DNA from: Burkholderiales bacterium RIFCSPHIGHO2_01_FULL_63_240
Lineage (GTDB): Bacteria; Pseudomonadota; Gammaproteobacteria; Burkholderiales; Burkholderiaceae_C
Length of the DNA stretch: 64,000 bases
Assembly: GCA_001770725.1 (NCBI GenBank)
Contig: MERU01000006.1
Coordinates: 62,001 to 126,000 of the forward strand
Direction of reading: 5' to 3'
Of this stretch, positions 46,009 to 54,117 are shown piece after piece. The notes under the pieces were generated by a model that saw nothing but the letters and a program-made list of their open reading frames with translations, had not been told where the DNA came from and ran no database searches. Within the stretch, counting starts at the first letter, position 1. Every line of letters starts with the position of its first letter. A program made the translations under genes and the position numbers.

Positions 46009-47736
46009 TCAAGCCGCCTTCTTGCGCGCCTGAGCCGCCAGCCGCGCCAGCTCCTCATCGCGCAAATCCTTGCGCAGGATCTTGCCCACGTTGCTCATCG
46101 GCAGGTCCTCGCGGAACTCGATGTGGCGGGGCCGCTTGTAGCCCGTGAGCTGCTCCTTGCAGTACTCGGCGATGTCGGCCTCGGACAGGCTGTAGTCCTT
46201 GCGCACCACGAACAGCTTGACCGCCTCGCCCGACTTCTCGTCCGGCACCCCGATGGCGCAGCACTCGGTCACGCCCGGGTGCAGGCTCACCACCTGCTCG
46301 ATCTCGTTGGGGTACACGTTGAAGCCCGAGACCAGGATCATGTCCTTCTTGCGGTCGACGATCTTGAACAGGCCGTCGGCCGACATCACGCCCACGTCGC
46401 CGGTGCGGAAGAAGCCGTCGGCCGTCATGACCTTGGCGGTCTCTTCGGGGCGCTGCCAGTAGCCGGCCATCACCTGCGGGCCACGCACCGCGATCTCGCC
46501 GGGCTCGCCCTGGGCCACGGGCTGGCCGTTGTCGTCGAGCAGCACCACTTCGGTGGAGGGCAGCGGGTAGCCGATGGCGGCGTTGTAGCCCATGTTGTCC
46601 AGGCGGTTGACCGTCACCACGGGCGAGGTCTCGGACAGGCCGTAGCCTTCGACGATGGGCACGCCGGTGATGCGGTGCCAGGCCTCGGCGGTTGATTGCT
46701 GAACGGCCATGCCGCCGCCGTTGCACACCTTCAGGCGCGAGAAGTCGAGCTGTGCGAAATCGGGCTCTTCCACCAGGGCGTTGTAGAGCGTGTTGACCGC
46801 CGGGAACTGCGTGACCTTGAAGGGCTTGAGCGTCTCGATCAGCTTGCCGATGTTGCGGGCGTTGTCGATCATGACGTTGAGCGTGCCCATGCGCGCGCTC
46901 AGGAAGAAGCACACCGTCAGCGCGAACACGTGGTAGAGCGGCAAGGCCACCACGTTGACCAGCTGGCCCTCGACCTTCGAGAGCTCGGGCTTGAACCAGG
47001 CCTCGCACTGCAGGATGTTGGCCACCAGGTTGCGGTGCGTGAGCGTGGCGCCCTTGGAGACGCCCGTGGTGCCACCGGTGTACTGCAGGAAGGCGACGTC
47101 GCTGCCCTTGAGGGCCGGGCGCTGGAAGGGCAGGGACTTGCCCTGCTTGAGCGCGGCCTTGAAGGGCGTGACGCGGCAGCGGCCGTTGTCGGGCAGCTTG
47201 AAGTCGATGACGTGCTTGTCGACGTTGCGCGACTTGTACGTGACCCAGGGGCCCTTGATGGCGCCGAACACGTCGCCCAGCGAGGCCAGCAGGATGTGCT
47301 TGACCGGCGTGCGCTCGATGACTTCCTGCACCGTGGGGCCGAAGTACTCCAGCACGATGATGACCTCGGCGCCCGAGTCGACCAGCTGGTGCTCGAGCTC
47401 ACGCGGCGTGTACATCGGGTTGACGTTGACGACCACGTGGCCGGCGCGCAGCACGCCGGCGATGGCCACGGCGTAGTGCGGCACGTTGGGCATCATCACG
47501 GCGACGCGGCTGCCCTTGGGCAGCTTCTGCGCCTGCAGCCAGGCGGCCAGCTGCAGCGACTGGCGGTCCACGTCGGCGAACGTCCAGCGCGAACCCAGGT
47601 AGGCCATCGAGTCGGCCTTGGCGTGGGTGCGAAAGGCCTCTTCCAGCAACTCGACCAGCGAGGGGTAGGCGTCGGGGTTGACCTCGGCCGGGACGCCTTG
47701 ACCGTACTGCTGCAACCAGGGTTTGACGTTCGTCAT
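46009..47736 (-). CDS. fadD: Long-chain fatty-acid-CoA ligase
   Basis: This 575-residue AMP-forming ligase activates fatty acids for beta-oxidation. Its motifs are YTGGTTGVSKGATLTH (P-loop), VEGYGLSETSP, GFFRTGDVG and VDRKKDMILVSGFNVYPNE. The C-terminal Lys region is PMSNVGKILRKDLRDEE. GGAAG lies before ATG 47736. The open frame continues further upstream through the neighbouring ABC gene, but only by chance in GC-rich DNA. A terminator follows. Confidence 0.94.
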   Translation of the reverse strand: MTNVKPWLQQYGQGVPAEVNPDAYPSLVELLEEAFRTHAKADSMAYLGSRWTFADVDRQSLQLAAWLQAQKLPKGSRVAVMMPNVPHYAVAIAGVLRAGHVVVNVNPMYTPRELEHQLVDSGAEVIIVLEYFGPTVQEVIERTPVKHILLASLGDVFGAIKGPWVTYKSRNVDKHVIDFKLPDNGRCRVTPFKAALKQGKSLPFQRPALKGSDVAFLQYTGGTTGVSKGATLTHRNLVANILQCEAWFKPELSKVEGQLVNVVALPLYHVFALTVCFFLSARMGTLNVMIDNARNIGKLIETLKPFKVTQFPAVNTLYNALVEEPDFAQLDFSRLKVCNGGGMAVQQSTAEAWHRITGVPIVEGYGLSETSPVVTVNRLDNMGYNAAIGYPLPSTEVVLLDDNGQPVAQGEPGEIAVRGPQVMAGYWQRPEETAKVMTADGFFRTGDVGVMSADGLFKIVDRKKDMILVSGFNVYPNEIEQVVSLHPGVTECCAIGVPDEKSGEAVKLFVVRKDYSLSEADIAEYCKEQLTGYKRPRHIEFREDLPMSNVGKILRKDLRDEELARLAAQARKKAA

Positions 47737-47767
47737 GACACGCTTCCGAAAGAAAAGACGAGAATCT

Positions 47768-47781
47768 ATCTGAAAACAGAT
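47768..47781. promoter_or_regulatory. Inverted repeat upstream of fadD
   Basis: ATCTG (47768-47772), AAAA, CAGAT (47777-47781) lie 32 bp before the fadD start, in a 119-bp gap after the ABC exporter gene. The surrounding stretch is AT-richer and may hold the fadD promoter. A regulator site is possible but short. Confidence 0.3.
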
Positions 47782-47855
47782 CGTGTCATTTTGCGTGCAA
47801 CCCGGGAATCCGGCCATCCCCGGGGTGTGTGCGTTCGCGTGCGACGGGGTGTCGT

Positions 47856-50078
47856 TCAGCCTTCCCTTGGCGCTGGCACGTCCGCCGGGTCGATCAGCTT
47901 GCCTTGCCACAGCACGCGCACCGCGTCGCCCTCGCGCAGCGAATGCTCGCGGTGGGTGATGATGAAGCGCCCGCAGCCCAGCGCGTTGATGGCGTCCTGC
48001 ACGCGCTTTTCGGTGGCGAAGTCCAGGTGGCTGGTGTACTCGTCGAGCAGCAGGAAGCGCGGCCGCTTGTAGAGCGCACGCGCCAGCAGGATGCGCTGCT
48101 TTTGTCCGCCCGAGAGCGTGGCGCCCATGCTGCCCACCAGCGTCTGGTAGCCCATGGGCATGCGCGCGATGTCCTCGTGCACGCAGGCCAGGGCGGCGGC
48201 GGCTTCGACCTTCTCGGCGCTGGCCTCGGCGTCGTTCATGGCGATGTTGTCGTGGATGCTGCACGAGAACAGCTGGTCGTCCTGGAAGACGGTGCCCAGC
48301 ACCGAGCGGAAGGCTTCGGCGCCCAGCGAGGCCATGGGCACGCCGTTGAGCAGCACCTCGCCCGCCTCGGGCGTGACCTGCCCGCACAGGATCTTCATCA
48401 GCGTGGACTTGCCGCAACCTGAAGGGCCGAGCACGGCCACCGCCTGCCCGGTGTGCAGGGTCAGGCTGACGTGGTCGAGCACCGGCGCCTCGTCGCGCGC
48501 ATAGCGGAAGACGACGTCGCGCAGGCTCAGGGTCATGGGCTCTGGCTCGCCGGTGGGGGCCCCCTGGCTGCCGTGAGCCGACTGCGTGGACAAGGCCTGC
48601 AGCCCCGCGCGGTGCCCCGCCTGCGCTGGCGAGGCCGGCTCCGTCGGCGTGAGCACGATGTCGGCCAGCCGGTCGCCCTGCAGGCGCAACAGCCGCAGGC
48701 TGATGACGCGCTCGATGAGGTCGTTGGCGCGCTGCAGGAACTGCCCCTTGTAGGCCATGAAGGCCACCAGCATGCCGATGGAGAACTGCTCGGCGATGAT
48801 CATCTGCGCGGCCAGGTAGAGCACCAGCGCCTGCTCGATGGCGCCGATCACGCCGTTGACGCCCTGGTGCAGCAGGTTGATGCGCTCTTGCTTGACGCGG
48901 GCGTTGACCATGCTGGCCTGCTGGTTCATCCAGCCGGCCACGCGCCAGCCGGGTCGCGAGAAGAACTTGATGGCGTTCATGCCGCGCAGCGTCTCCATCA
49001 GGAAGGTCTGCGCTTGCGCCTCGCGCACGATGAGCTCTTCCGAGGCCCGGCGGAATGGCCCGAACACCGCCAGCCGCACCAGCAGGTACAGCGTGGCCAC
49101 GACCAGCACGATGGCCGCGAGTTTCGGGCTGTAGGCGAACATCAGGCCCAGCGTCACCAGGCTGACGGCGCCGTCGAGCACGGCTTCGACCAGCTCGCGC
49201 GTGAGCGTGTCCTGGATGGTGTCGACCGAAGCGAAGCGCGACATGACGTCGCCCGTGTGGCGCTTGTCGAAGTAGGACAGCGGCAGGCGGATGAGGTGGC
49301 GAAAGACCTGAGTGCTGCTGTTGAGCTTCCAGCTCAGGCTGGTGCCCAGCACGACCCAGCTGCGCATCAGCCGCGTCAGCAGCGACATCAGCGCCAGCAG
49401 GCCCAGCGAGGTCGCCAGCACCGCCAGCAATGGCGTGTCGCGGCTGACGATGACGTCGTCGATGACCCACTGGCTGAGCATCGGCATGAGGATGGCGAAG
49501 ACCTCCAGCACCAGCGAGAGCACGGCCATCTGCGAGAAGGCCCGCCACAGGCCGGGCTGACCCTTGAAGAGCGAGCGCAGCTTCCAGTCGCTGCGCTCCT
49601 TGCGCGGGCGAAAGCCAGGTGCCGGCGCCAACTCCAGCGCCACGCCAGTGAAGTGCGGGCTGGCCTCCTTGAGCGTCAGCTTGCGCTCGCCCATGGCCGG
49701 GTCGTGAATGGTGATGCTTCGGGCGTCGGCGCGCACCAGCACCACGAAGTGGTTGAGGTCCCAGTGCAGCAGGCAGGGCGTGCGCAGCTCGGGCAGCTCT
49801 TGCAGCTCCAGGCGCAACGCCCGGTTGGACAGGCCCATCTGCTCGGCGATGTCCATGAGTTGCGCCAGCGTGGCCCCGCGCGACGACAGCTCGAAGCGCT
49901 GGCGCAGGCTCGCCAGGTCGGTGTCGAGGCCGTGGGCACCGGCCACCATGGCCAGGCAGGCCAGGCCGCACTCGGCGGCTTCCGACTGAAGGATCAGGGG
50001 CACGCGCTGGCGTGGCCACAGCTTGAAGGGGCTGAAGGTGGCGGGCGCTTGAGGCGAGGACGAGGGCGAGGCTGCCAT
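47856..50078 (-). CDS. Peptidase-containing ABC exporter (C39 peptidase, bacteriocin type)
   Basis: This 740-residue exporter cleaves double-glycine leaders and pumps the peptide across the inner membrane. The N-terminal C39 domain has oxyanion Gln31 and catalytic Cys37 (QSEAAECGLACLAM), His110 (HWDLNHFVVLV) and Asp126 (ITIHDPAMGE). A six-helix membrane domain spans about 170-450. The nucleotide-binding domain has GPSGCGKST, LSGGQKQR and LLLDEYTSHLD. It is the last gene of the tolC-hlyD-exporter run, 12 nt after hlyD. The likely substrate is the peptide encoded at 53138. Confidence 0.93.
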   Translation of the reverse strand: MAASPSSSPQAPATFSPFKLWPRQRVPLILQSEAAECGLACLAMVAGAHGLDTDLASLRQRFELSSRGATLAQLMDIAEQMGLSNRALRLELQELPELRTPCLLHWDLNHFVVLVRADARSITIHDPAMGERKLTLKEASPHFTGVALELAPAPGFRPRKERSDWKLRSLFKGQPGLWRAFSQMAVLSLVLEVFAILMPMLSQWVIDDVIVSRDTPLLAVLATSLGLLALMSLLTRLMRSWVVLGTSLSWKLNSSTQVFRHLIRLPLSYFDKRHTGDVMSRFASVDTIQDTLTRELVEAVLDGAVSLVTLGLMFAYSPKLAAIVLVVATLYLLVRLAVFGPFRRASEELIVREAQAQTFLMETLRGMNAIKFFSRPGWRVAGWMNQQASMVNARVKQERINLLHQGVNGVIGAIEQALVLYLAAQMIIAEQFSIGMLVAFMAYKGQFLQRANDLIERVISLRLLRLQGDRLADIVLTPTEPASPAQAGHRAGLQALSTQSAHGSQGAPTGEPEPMTLSLRDVVFRYARDEAPVLDHVSLTLHTGQAVAVLGPSGCGKSTLMKILCGQVTPEAGEVLLNGVPMASLGAEAFRSVLGTVFQDDQLFSCSIHDNIAMNDAEASAEKVEAAAALACVHEDIARMPMGYQTLVGSMGATLSGGQKQRILLARALYKRPRFLLLDEYTSHLDFATEKRVQDAINALGCGRFIITHREHSLREGDAVRVLWQGKLIDPADVPAPREG

Positions 50079-50090
50079 GGTGGGTGGGGA

Positions 50091-51350
50091 TCAGAGGCGG
50101 CCGCTGAAGGCGAACAGGGGGTCGAGCATCCAGCGCAGCAGCGAGCGGCGGTCGAGCTCGATGTCGGCGCTCAGCGTGTGGCCCGGGCGCAGGGGGATGT
50201 CGGTGTCGTAGGCGCGCACGGTGCTGCGCTCCAGCGTCACGCGCACCAGGAAGATGGCGCGGCGGTCGCCTTGCTCGCGGGCGCCCTGCGGCACGGGCAC
50301 GTCGGACTGCGACACCGAGCGCACCACGCCGCGGTGTTGGCCGAAGCGCTGGTAGGGGAAGGCGTCGTAGGCGATGCGCACCACCTGGCCGGCGCGGATG
50401 AAGCCCATGGCGGTGCTGGGCACGTGCAGCACCGCTTCGAGCGGTGAGTCGTCGGGGACGATGCTCAGCATCGGGGCGGCCGGGCTCACGGTCTGCCCGA
50501 CGCCGGCTTGCAGCCCGGTGACGGTGCCGCTCACGGGCGCTTTCAGCCAGCTCAGCTGCTGGCTGCGTTGTTGGGCCGATTCACGCTGAAGCGAGAGGCG
50601 GTCGCGCTCGAGGCCGGCCTGGCTGACGCGGTGCTCAGCCTGCAGGCGCGATTGTTCTTCGCGCGCCTGGGCCCACTCGCTGCGGGCCGCGCTGAGTTGC
50701 CGCTGCAGCCCTTGCAGCCGCGCGGTGTGGTCCAGCAGCGACTGGCGTTGCTGCTCGTACTGCAGTTGCGAGACGATGCGCTCTTCCAGCAGCGGGGCCA
50801 TCTGGTCGAGCACCTTGCGCACCGAGGCGATCTGCTCCTGTTGCAAGGCGATGTCGGTCTGCAGCGACTGGGCGTCCTGCTGGTGGCGCAAGGTCTGCTG
50901 GTTGAGCGCATCCAGGCGCGCGCGCAGGGCCAGGGTTTGCGCTTCGGCCTGGTCGGTGATCCGCTCGCGCTGGCCTTGCAGGCTCGATTCGATCTGTCCT
51001 GAAGCGCTGCCGCCGTCGGTGAAGCGCTCCTGGCGCAACTCCGCCACCACGTCTCCGGCGCGCACGTGCTGTCCTTCCTGAACCCGCAGGCGGTGCAGCA
51101 CCGCGGTCTGGTCGGGGGTGAGCAAGGCCACGCCGTTGCGCGGCTGCAGGCTGCCCGAGACGCGTTCCTTCTTGGTGTGTTGCCCGAACGCCAGCACCAG
51201 CACGACGGCCAGGCACAGCGTGGCGGCGAACAGCGTGAGCGCGCCACCACCGACGGGCTGGATGTGCAGGGGCGCGCCATCGGCGGTGTGGCTGCGCGCC
51301 TGGAGCACCTCGGGGCGAAAGAGGGGGGTGTCGTCGTGTGGCTCGCTCAT
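50091..51350 (-). CDS. HlyD-family periplasmic adaptor of the peptide exporter
   Basis: This 419-residue membrane-fusion protein has one N-terminal membrane segment (about 39-58, LTLFAATLCLAVVLVLAFG). A biotinyl-lipoyl half motif (LRVQEGQHVRAGDVVAEL) precedes a long coiled-coil hairpin (about 120-270). The second half of the lipoyl domain is APVSGTVTGLQAGVGQTV, and the C-terminus is beta-rich. It links the ABC exporter to the outer-membrane channel. Its ATG overlaps the stop of the tolC-like gene as ATGA. Confidence 0.9.
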   Translation of the reverse strand: MSEPHDDTPLFRPEVLQARSHTADGAPLHIQPVGGGALTLFAATLCLAVVLVLAFGQHTKKERVSGSLQPRNGVALLTPDQTAVLHRLRVQEGQHVRAGDVVAELRQERFTDGGSASGQIESSLQGQRERITDQAEAQTLALRARLDALNQQTLRHQQDAQSLQTDIALQQEQIASVRKVLDQMAPLLEERIVSQLQYEQQRQSLLDHTARLQGLQRQLSAARSEWAQAREEQSRLQAEHRVSQAGLERDRLSLQRESAQQRSQQLSWLKAPVSGTVTGLQAGVGQTVSPAAPMLSIVPDDSPLEAVLHVPSTAMGFIRAGQVVRIAYDAFPYQRFGQHRGVVRSVSQSDVPVPQGAREQGDRRAIFLVRVTLERSTVRAYDTDIPLRPGHTLSADIELDRRSLLRWMLDPLFAFSGRL

Positions 51351-52816
51351 GGTGATGGGGGGGCGAGGAGAGAAGGGGAGGCGTCAAACAGGCCCTGCCA
51401 TGGCGCCACGTGGACGGCGTCGAGCTGCCCCAGCAGGGCCAGGGCATCGCAGCCAGCCTGGAGCGCGGCCACCCGGGCGCTGGCCCAGGCCATGCGTGCG
51501 TCGTGAACCCGTTGCTGGGCGTCGAGCAGGTCGGTCGTGCTGCGCAGGCCCGCCAGCCAGGCCTTCTGGATGGCCTCCAGCGTGGCCTGCGAGCTCGCCA
51601 CCACGGATTCCTGGCGCGCCTGGTGGCGCAGCGCCTGTTCATGGCGCTGGTAGGCGTCCTGCAATTCGGTGCTCACACGCGATTCGGCTTCGTCGAGCTG
51701 GGCCTGTGCGGCGCTGAGCAGGGCGGCGGCTTCACGCTGGCGGGCGTCTTGCAGGCCCGAGGTGAACAGCGGCCAGTTCAGCACCAGGCCCACGGCGTCG
51801 GTGCGGACGTCCTGGCGGTCGCTCTGGCCTTCGAAGCGCTGGGTCTGGCGGGTGCGGCCGCGGCTGGCGGTGGCGTCGAGCGTTGGTTGCCATCGCTCGG
51901 CGTCGCGCGAGCGCAGCGTCTCCAGGCTGGCGCGCACACCCGCTCGCGCGTCCAGCACCTCGGGGTGTTGGGCCAGGGCTTGCGCCAGCGCGTCGGGCAG
52001 GCTGGGCAAGGCCAGGGCGACGGCGCTGGAGGCCTGTGGGTTCAGGCCCTCGGGCGGGACCACGCTCAGGCCGCTGAGCCGCTCCAAGGTCAAGGTGTGG
52101 GTGCGCAGCCGCGAGCGAAGTTGGTCGCGCTGAGCCAGTGCTTGCGCCTGCCTGGCTTGTGTCTCCAGCGTGTCGAGCACCGTGCCCAGCCCAGCCCGCA
52201 ACCGTTTGTCGTGGGCGAGGGCCTGTTGGTCGAGGGCGCTGAGGTGGGTGAGGGTCAGCCGGGTGTGCTCGGCGGCTTCGGCGGCGGCCAGGTAGCTCTG
52301 GCTGAGCTCGCGCGCCAGCGTTTGCCGACGCAGTCCGAGTTGCCACTGGGCTTGCTCCGCCAAGGCGCCTTGGGCACGGGCCTCGGCGCGTTCGGCCGGT
52401 CGCCACAGGGGCAGGGTGGCCTGCAGGGAGGCCGCCGAGCTGGGGGTGCGCGAGGCGATGCCGTTGTAGCGTTGGCGTTGCTCGTCGGTGCGCAGGCTGG
52501 CGTCCAGTCGGGGCAGCCAGGCACGGGCCTGACCCTGTTGGCGAAGGGCTTCGCTGGCATCGGCCCGCGCACGGGCTTGCGTCACGCCGTGGGCCTGATC
52601 GAGTTGCCCGAGCAGGGTCACCCAGCTGGTGGCGGCCGCGCCTTCGGCCGGAGGTGGCGGCGGGGGTTCCTTGACAGCGGGGGCGGCCGTGGGCCAGCTC
52701 AAGTGCTGGCTGAGGGTCAGGGCGTGGGCGGCAGGCCAGCCGGCCGAGGCCATGACCAGGGCCAGGCACAACCGAAGCGGAGCGCCGAGCCGGCCGGGGT
52801 GAAGCTCATGGGGCAC
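51347..52816 (-). CDS. TolC-family outer-membrane channel of the peptide exporter
   Basis: This 489-residue outer-membrane efflux protein has a signal peptide (LCLALVMASAGWPAAHA). It has two homologous coiled-coil repeats (about 75-265 and 280-470), with typical patterns such as GLRSTTDLLDAQQRVHDARM near the end. It appears to start with GTG at 52816, since no in-frame ATG precedes the signal peptide. It is the first gene of the export operon, 321 bp from the divergent peptide gene. Confidence 0.88.
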   Translation of the reverse strand: MPHELHPGRLGAPLRLCLALVMASAGWPAAHALTLSQHLSWPTAAPAVKEPPPPPPAEGAAATSWVTLLGQLDQAHGVTQARARADASEALRQQGQARAWLPRLDASLRTDEQRQRYNGIASRTPSSAASLQATLPLWRPAERAEARAQGALAEQAQWQLGLRRQTLARELSQSYLAAAEAAEHTRLTLTHLSALDQQALAHDKRLRAGLGTVLDTLETQARQAQALAQRDQLRSRLRTHTLTLERLSGLSVVPPEGLNPQASSAVALALPSLPDALAQALAQHPEVLDARAGVRASLETLRSRDAERWQPTLDATASRGRTRQTQRFEGQSDRQDVRTDAVGLVLNWPLFTSGLQDARQREAAALLSAAQAQLDEAESRVSTELQDAYQRHEQALRHQARQESVVASSQATLEAIQKAWLAGLRSTTDLLDAQQRVHDARMAWASARVAALQAGCDALALLGQLDAVHVAPWQGLFDASPSLLAPPSP

Positions 52817-53137
52817 GGGAAGTCGGCCAATGGATGCGGGCTGAGAAGACGAGCTTGCATTTTCCTCGGCGGGTCGGCCCGGTATGGGCCCTTTGATTCA
52901 TTTGCTTGCCGTCACCGGGAATCAATTGCGAATTTTTTGGTTCTTGACCCGCATTCAAATGGCGCGATAACCCGGTGGTTAACCATTTATGGTGATATGT
53001 CATTCCATCTGTCTTTCTGGTTTGACTGATGAATGAAATTGGGTGGGTTATTCCCGTTTCGGTAAATGGGCTGCGATAAGAAAATTCGTTGGTGGGTTCA
53101 TCAATATCCACATCTCAAACCGATATAGGAAAAAATC
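52817..53137. promoter_or_regulatory. AT-rich divergent region upstream of the peptide gene, with promoter candidate
   Basis: This 321-bp gap is clearly richer in A and T than the rest of the window. A sigma70-like promoter reads toward the peptide gene: TTGACC (52944-52949), 16 bp, GATAAC (52966-52971). The 10-bp palindrome TGGTTAACCA (52976-52985) begins 5 bp after the -10 and could be an operator. The leader to the peptide start is then about 160 nt. A promoter for the tolC-like gene must lie here too, but none stands out. Confidence 0.5.
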
Positions 53138-53323
53138 ATGAAAATCCTGAACGCGCAAGAAATCAAGCAAGTCAGCGGTGGCGCCCTGGACCCTGAGCTG
53201 GGTCTGTTCAAGCGCACGGGCATCGCCCTGATCGACGCCATCCACAAGAACGAGTGGAACACCTACGGCCGCCCCCTGTACAACACGTTCGCCGTGCTGC
53301 TGGGCTTCCCCAAGGCCCCTTGA
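53138..53323 (+). CDS. Double-glycine-leader secreted peptide (bacteriocin-like precursor)
   Basis: This is a 61-residue precursor with AGGA 7 nt before the ATG. The leader MKILNAQEIKQVSGG fits the C39-exporter pattern: hydrophobic residues at -12 (Leu4), -7 (Ile9) and -4 (Val12), Glu at -8, and Gly-Gly at -2/-1. The mature part would be 46 residues starting ALDPELGLFKRTG. It has no cysteine, has amphipathic or hydrophobic stretches (TGIALIDAIHKN, LYNTFAVLLGFP) and ends in PKAP. The divergent exporter operon lies next door and a strong terminator follows. A killing role would normally need an immunity gene, and none is visible nearby, so signalling or another role is also possible. Confidence 0.82.
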   Translation: MKILNAQEIKQVSGGALDPELGLFKRTGIALIDAIHKNEWNTYGRPLYNTFAVLLGFPKAP

Positions 53324-53376
53324 TCGCTGATTCGGCCGGGGTGCCCGCCACCCCTCGCTGATCTCGGTCACACGCG

Positions 53377-53412
53377 AAAAGGCCGCCTCCTGTCACCAGG
53401 GGCGGCCTTTTT
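53377..53412 (+). terminator. Intrinsic terminator after the secreted peptide gene
   Basis: AAAAGGCCGCC (53377-53387) pairs with GGCGGCCTTTT (53401-53411), with an inner CCTG/CAGG pairing in the loop and a T-run at 53408-53412. The A- and T-runs make it usable from both sides. It lies between the peptide gene and the convergent TetR gene. Confidence 0.85.
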
Positions 53413-53442
53413 CATGGTGTTTTTGGCCGGATTTTGTGGGTT

Positions 53443-54105
53443 TTACCCTGCCGCGGCATTCAGTTGCGTCATCCAGCTGTCCAGCCCCATCCATGCATAA
53501 TGGGTGTGATCCACCACCGTCTCGATCGGGTCTGAAAAATCGCGCTCGATCCAGCGCATGGCGGTGTTGATGATCATGCCCATGCAGCCCAGCACCACAT
53601 ATTCCATGTTGGGTTTGTTGTAGGCGTTGGGGTATCGCTGCCTGAACCTGGATTTCAGCAGTTCGATGACAAAGGCATATTGCTCGTCGATGCGCTGTTG
53701 GGCGTTCAGCCCGCTGGCAGACGAGTCAAGGATCAGGATGCGCGCGCGACGCGGGTCGGAGCGGATGTGTTCAAAAAAGGCGGTGAGGCCGCCTCGAGCC
53801 CGAAGCAGCAGATCGCCAGGCAGGCTGCGGATGGCCATTTCAACCACTTGAGCGGCTTCCAGGCAAGCCTGGGTGTGCACCGCCACGTAACAGTCGTGGG
53901 TGCTGCCGAAGTGCTCGTAGAAATAGCGGTCGGCCAGTCGCGCTTGCGCGCAGATCAGCCTCATCGTGGTCTGCCGGTAACCCTGCTGACCGAAGACCTC
54001 GAAGGCCGCGGTCATCAGGCGCTGGCGCCGTTCCTCGGCACGCTCCTGTGCGGAGGCCCCGCCATAACGGCGGGCGGCCGCAGCAGGAGCGTGTGAGGTG
54101 GCCAC
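53443..54105 (-). CDS. TetR-family regulator downstream of acyl-CoA dehydrogenase
   Basis: This 220-residue regulator starts with GTG (VATSHAPAAAARRYGG). The helix-turn-helix is VFGQQGYRQTTMRLICAQA...LADRYFYEHFGS, with a helical ligand domain behind. It begins 12 nt after the acyl-CoA dehydrogenase stop on the same strand, so the two are probably co-transcribed. It is a paralog of the TetR protein at 42545. Autoregulation through the two palindromes at 56004-56034 is one possibility. It might also act on the neighbouring peptide locus, but nothing shows this directly. Confidence 0.8.
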   Translation of the reverse strand: MATSHAPAAAARRYGGASAQERAEERRQRLMTAAFEVFGQQGYRQTTMRLICAQARLADRYFYEHFGSTHDCYVAVHTQACLEAAQVVEMAIRSLPGDLLLRARGGLTAFFEHIRSDPRRARILILDSSASGLNAQQRIDEQYAFVIELLKSRFRQRYPNAYNKPNMEYVVLGCMGMIINTAMRWIERDFSDPIETVVDHTHYAWMGLDSWMTQLNAAAG

Positions 54106-54117
54106 GGTTGCTGTCGA

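Noticed and set aside
46009-50019. A single open frame of 1336 codons spanning fadD and most of the ABC exporter gene
   Set aside because: Only the fadD part (from ATG 47736) reads as real protein. The upstream part is the wrong frame of the exporter gene, kept open by high GC.
48453-52000. Long plus-strand frames opposite the exporter operon
   Set aside because: The minus-strand genes have complete motifs, while the plus-strand products are Gln/Arg/His-rich without domains.
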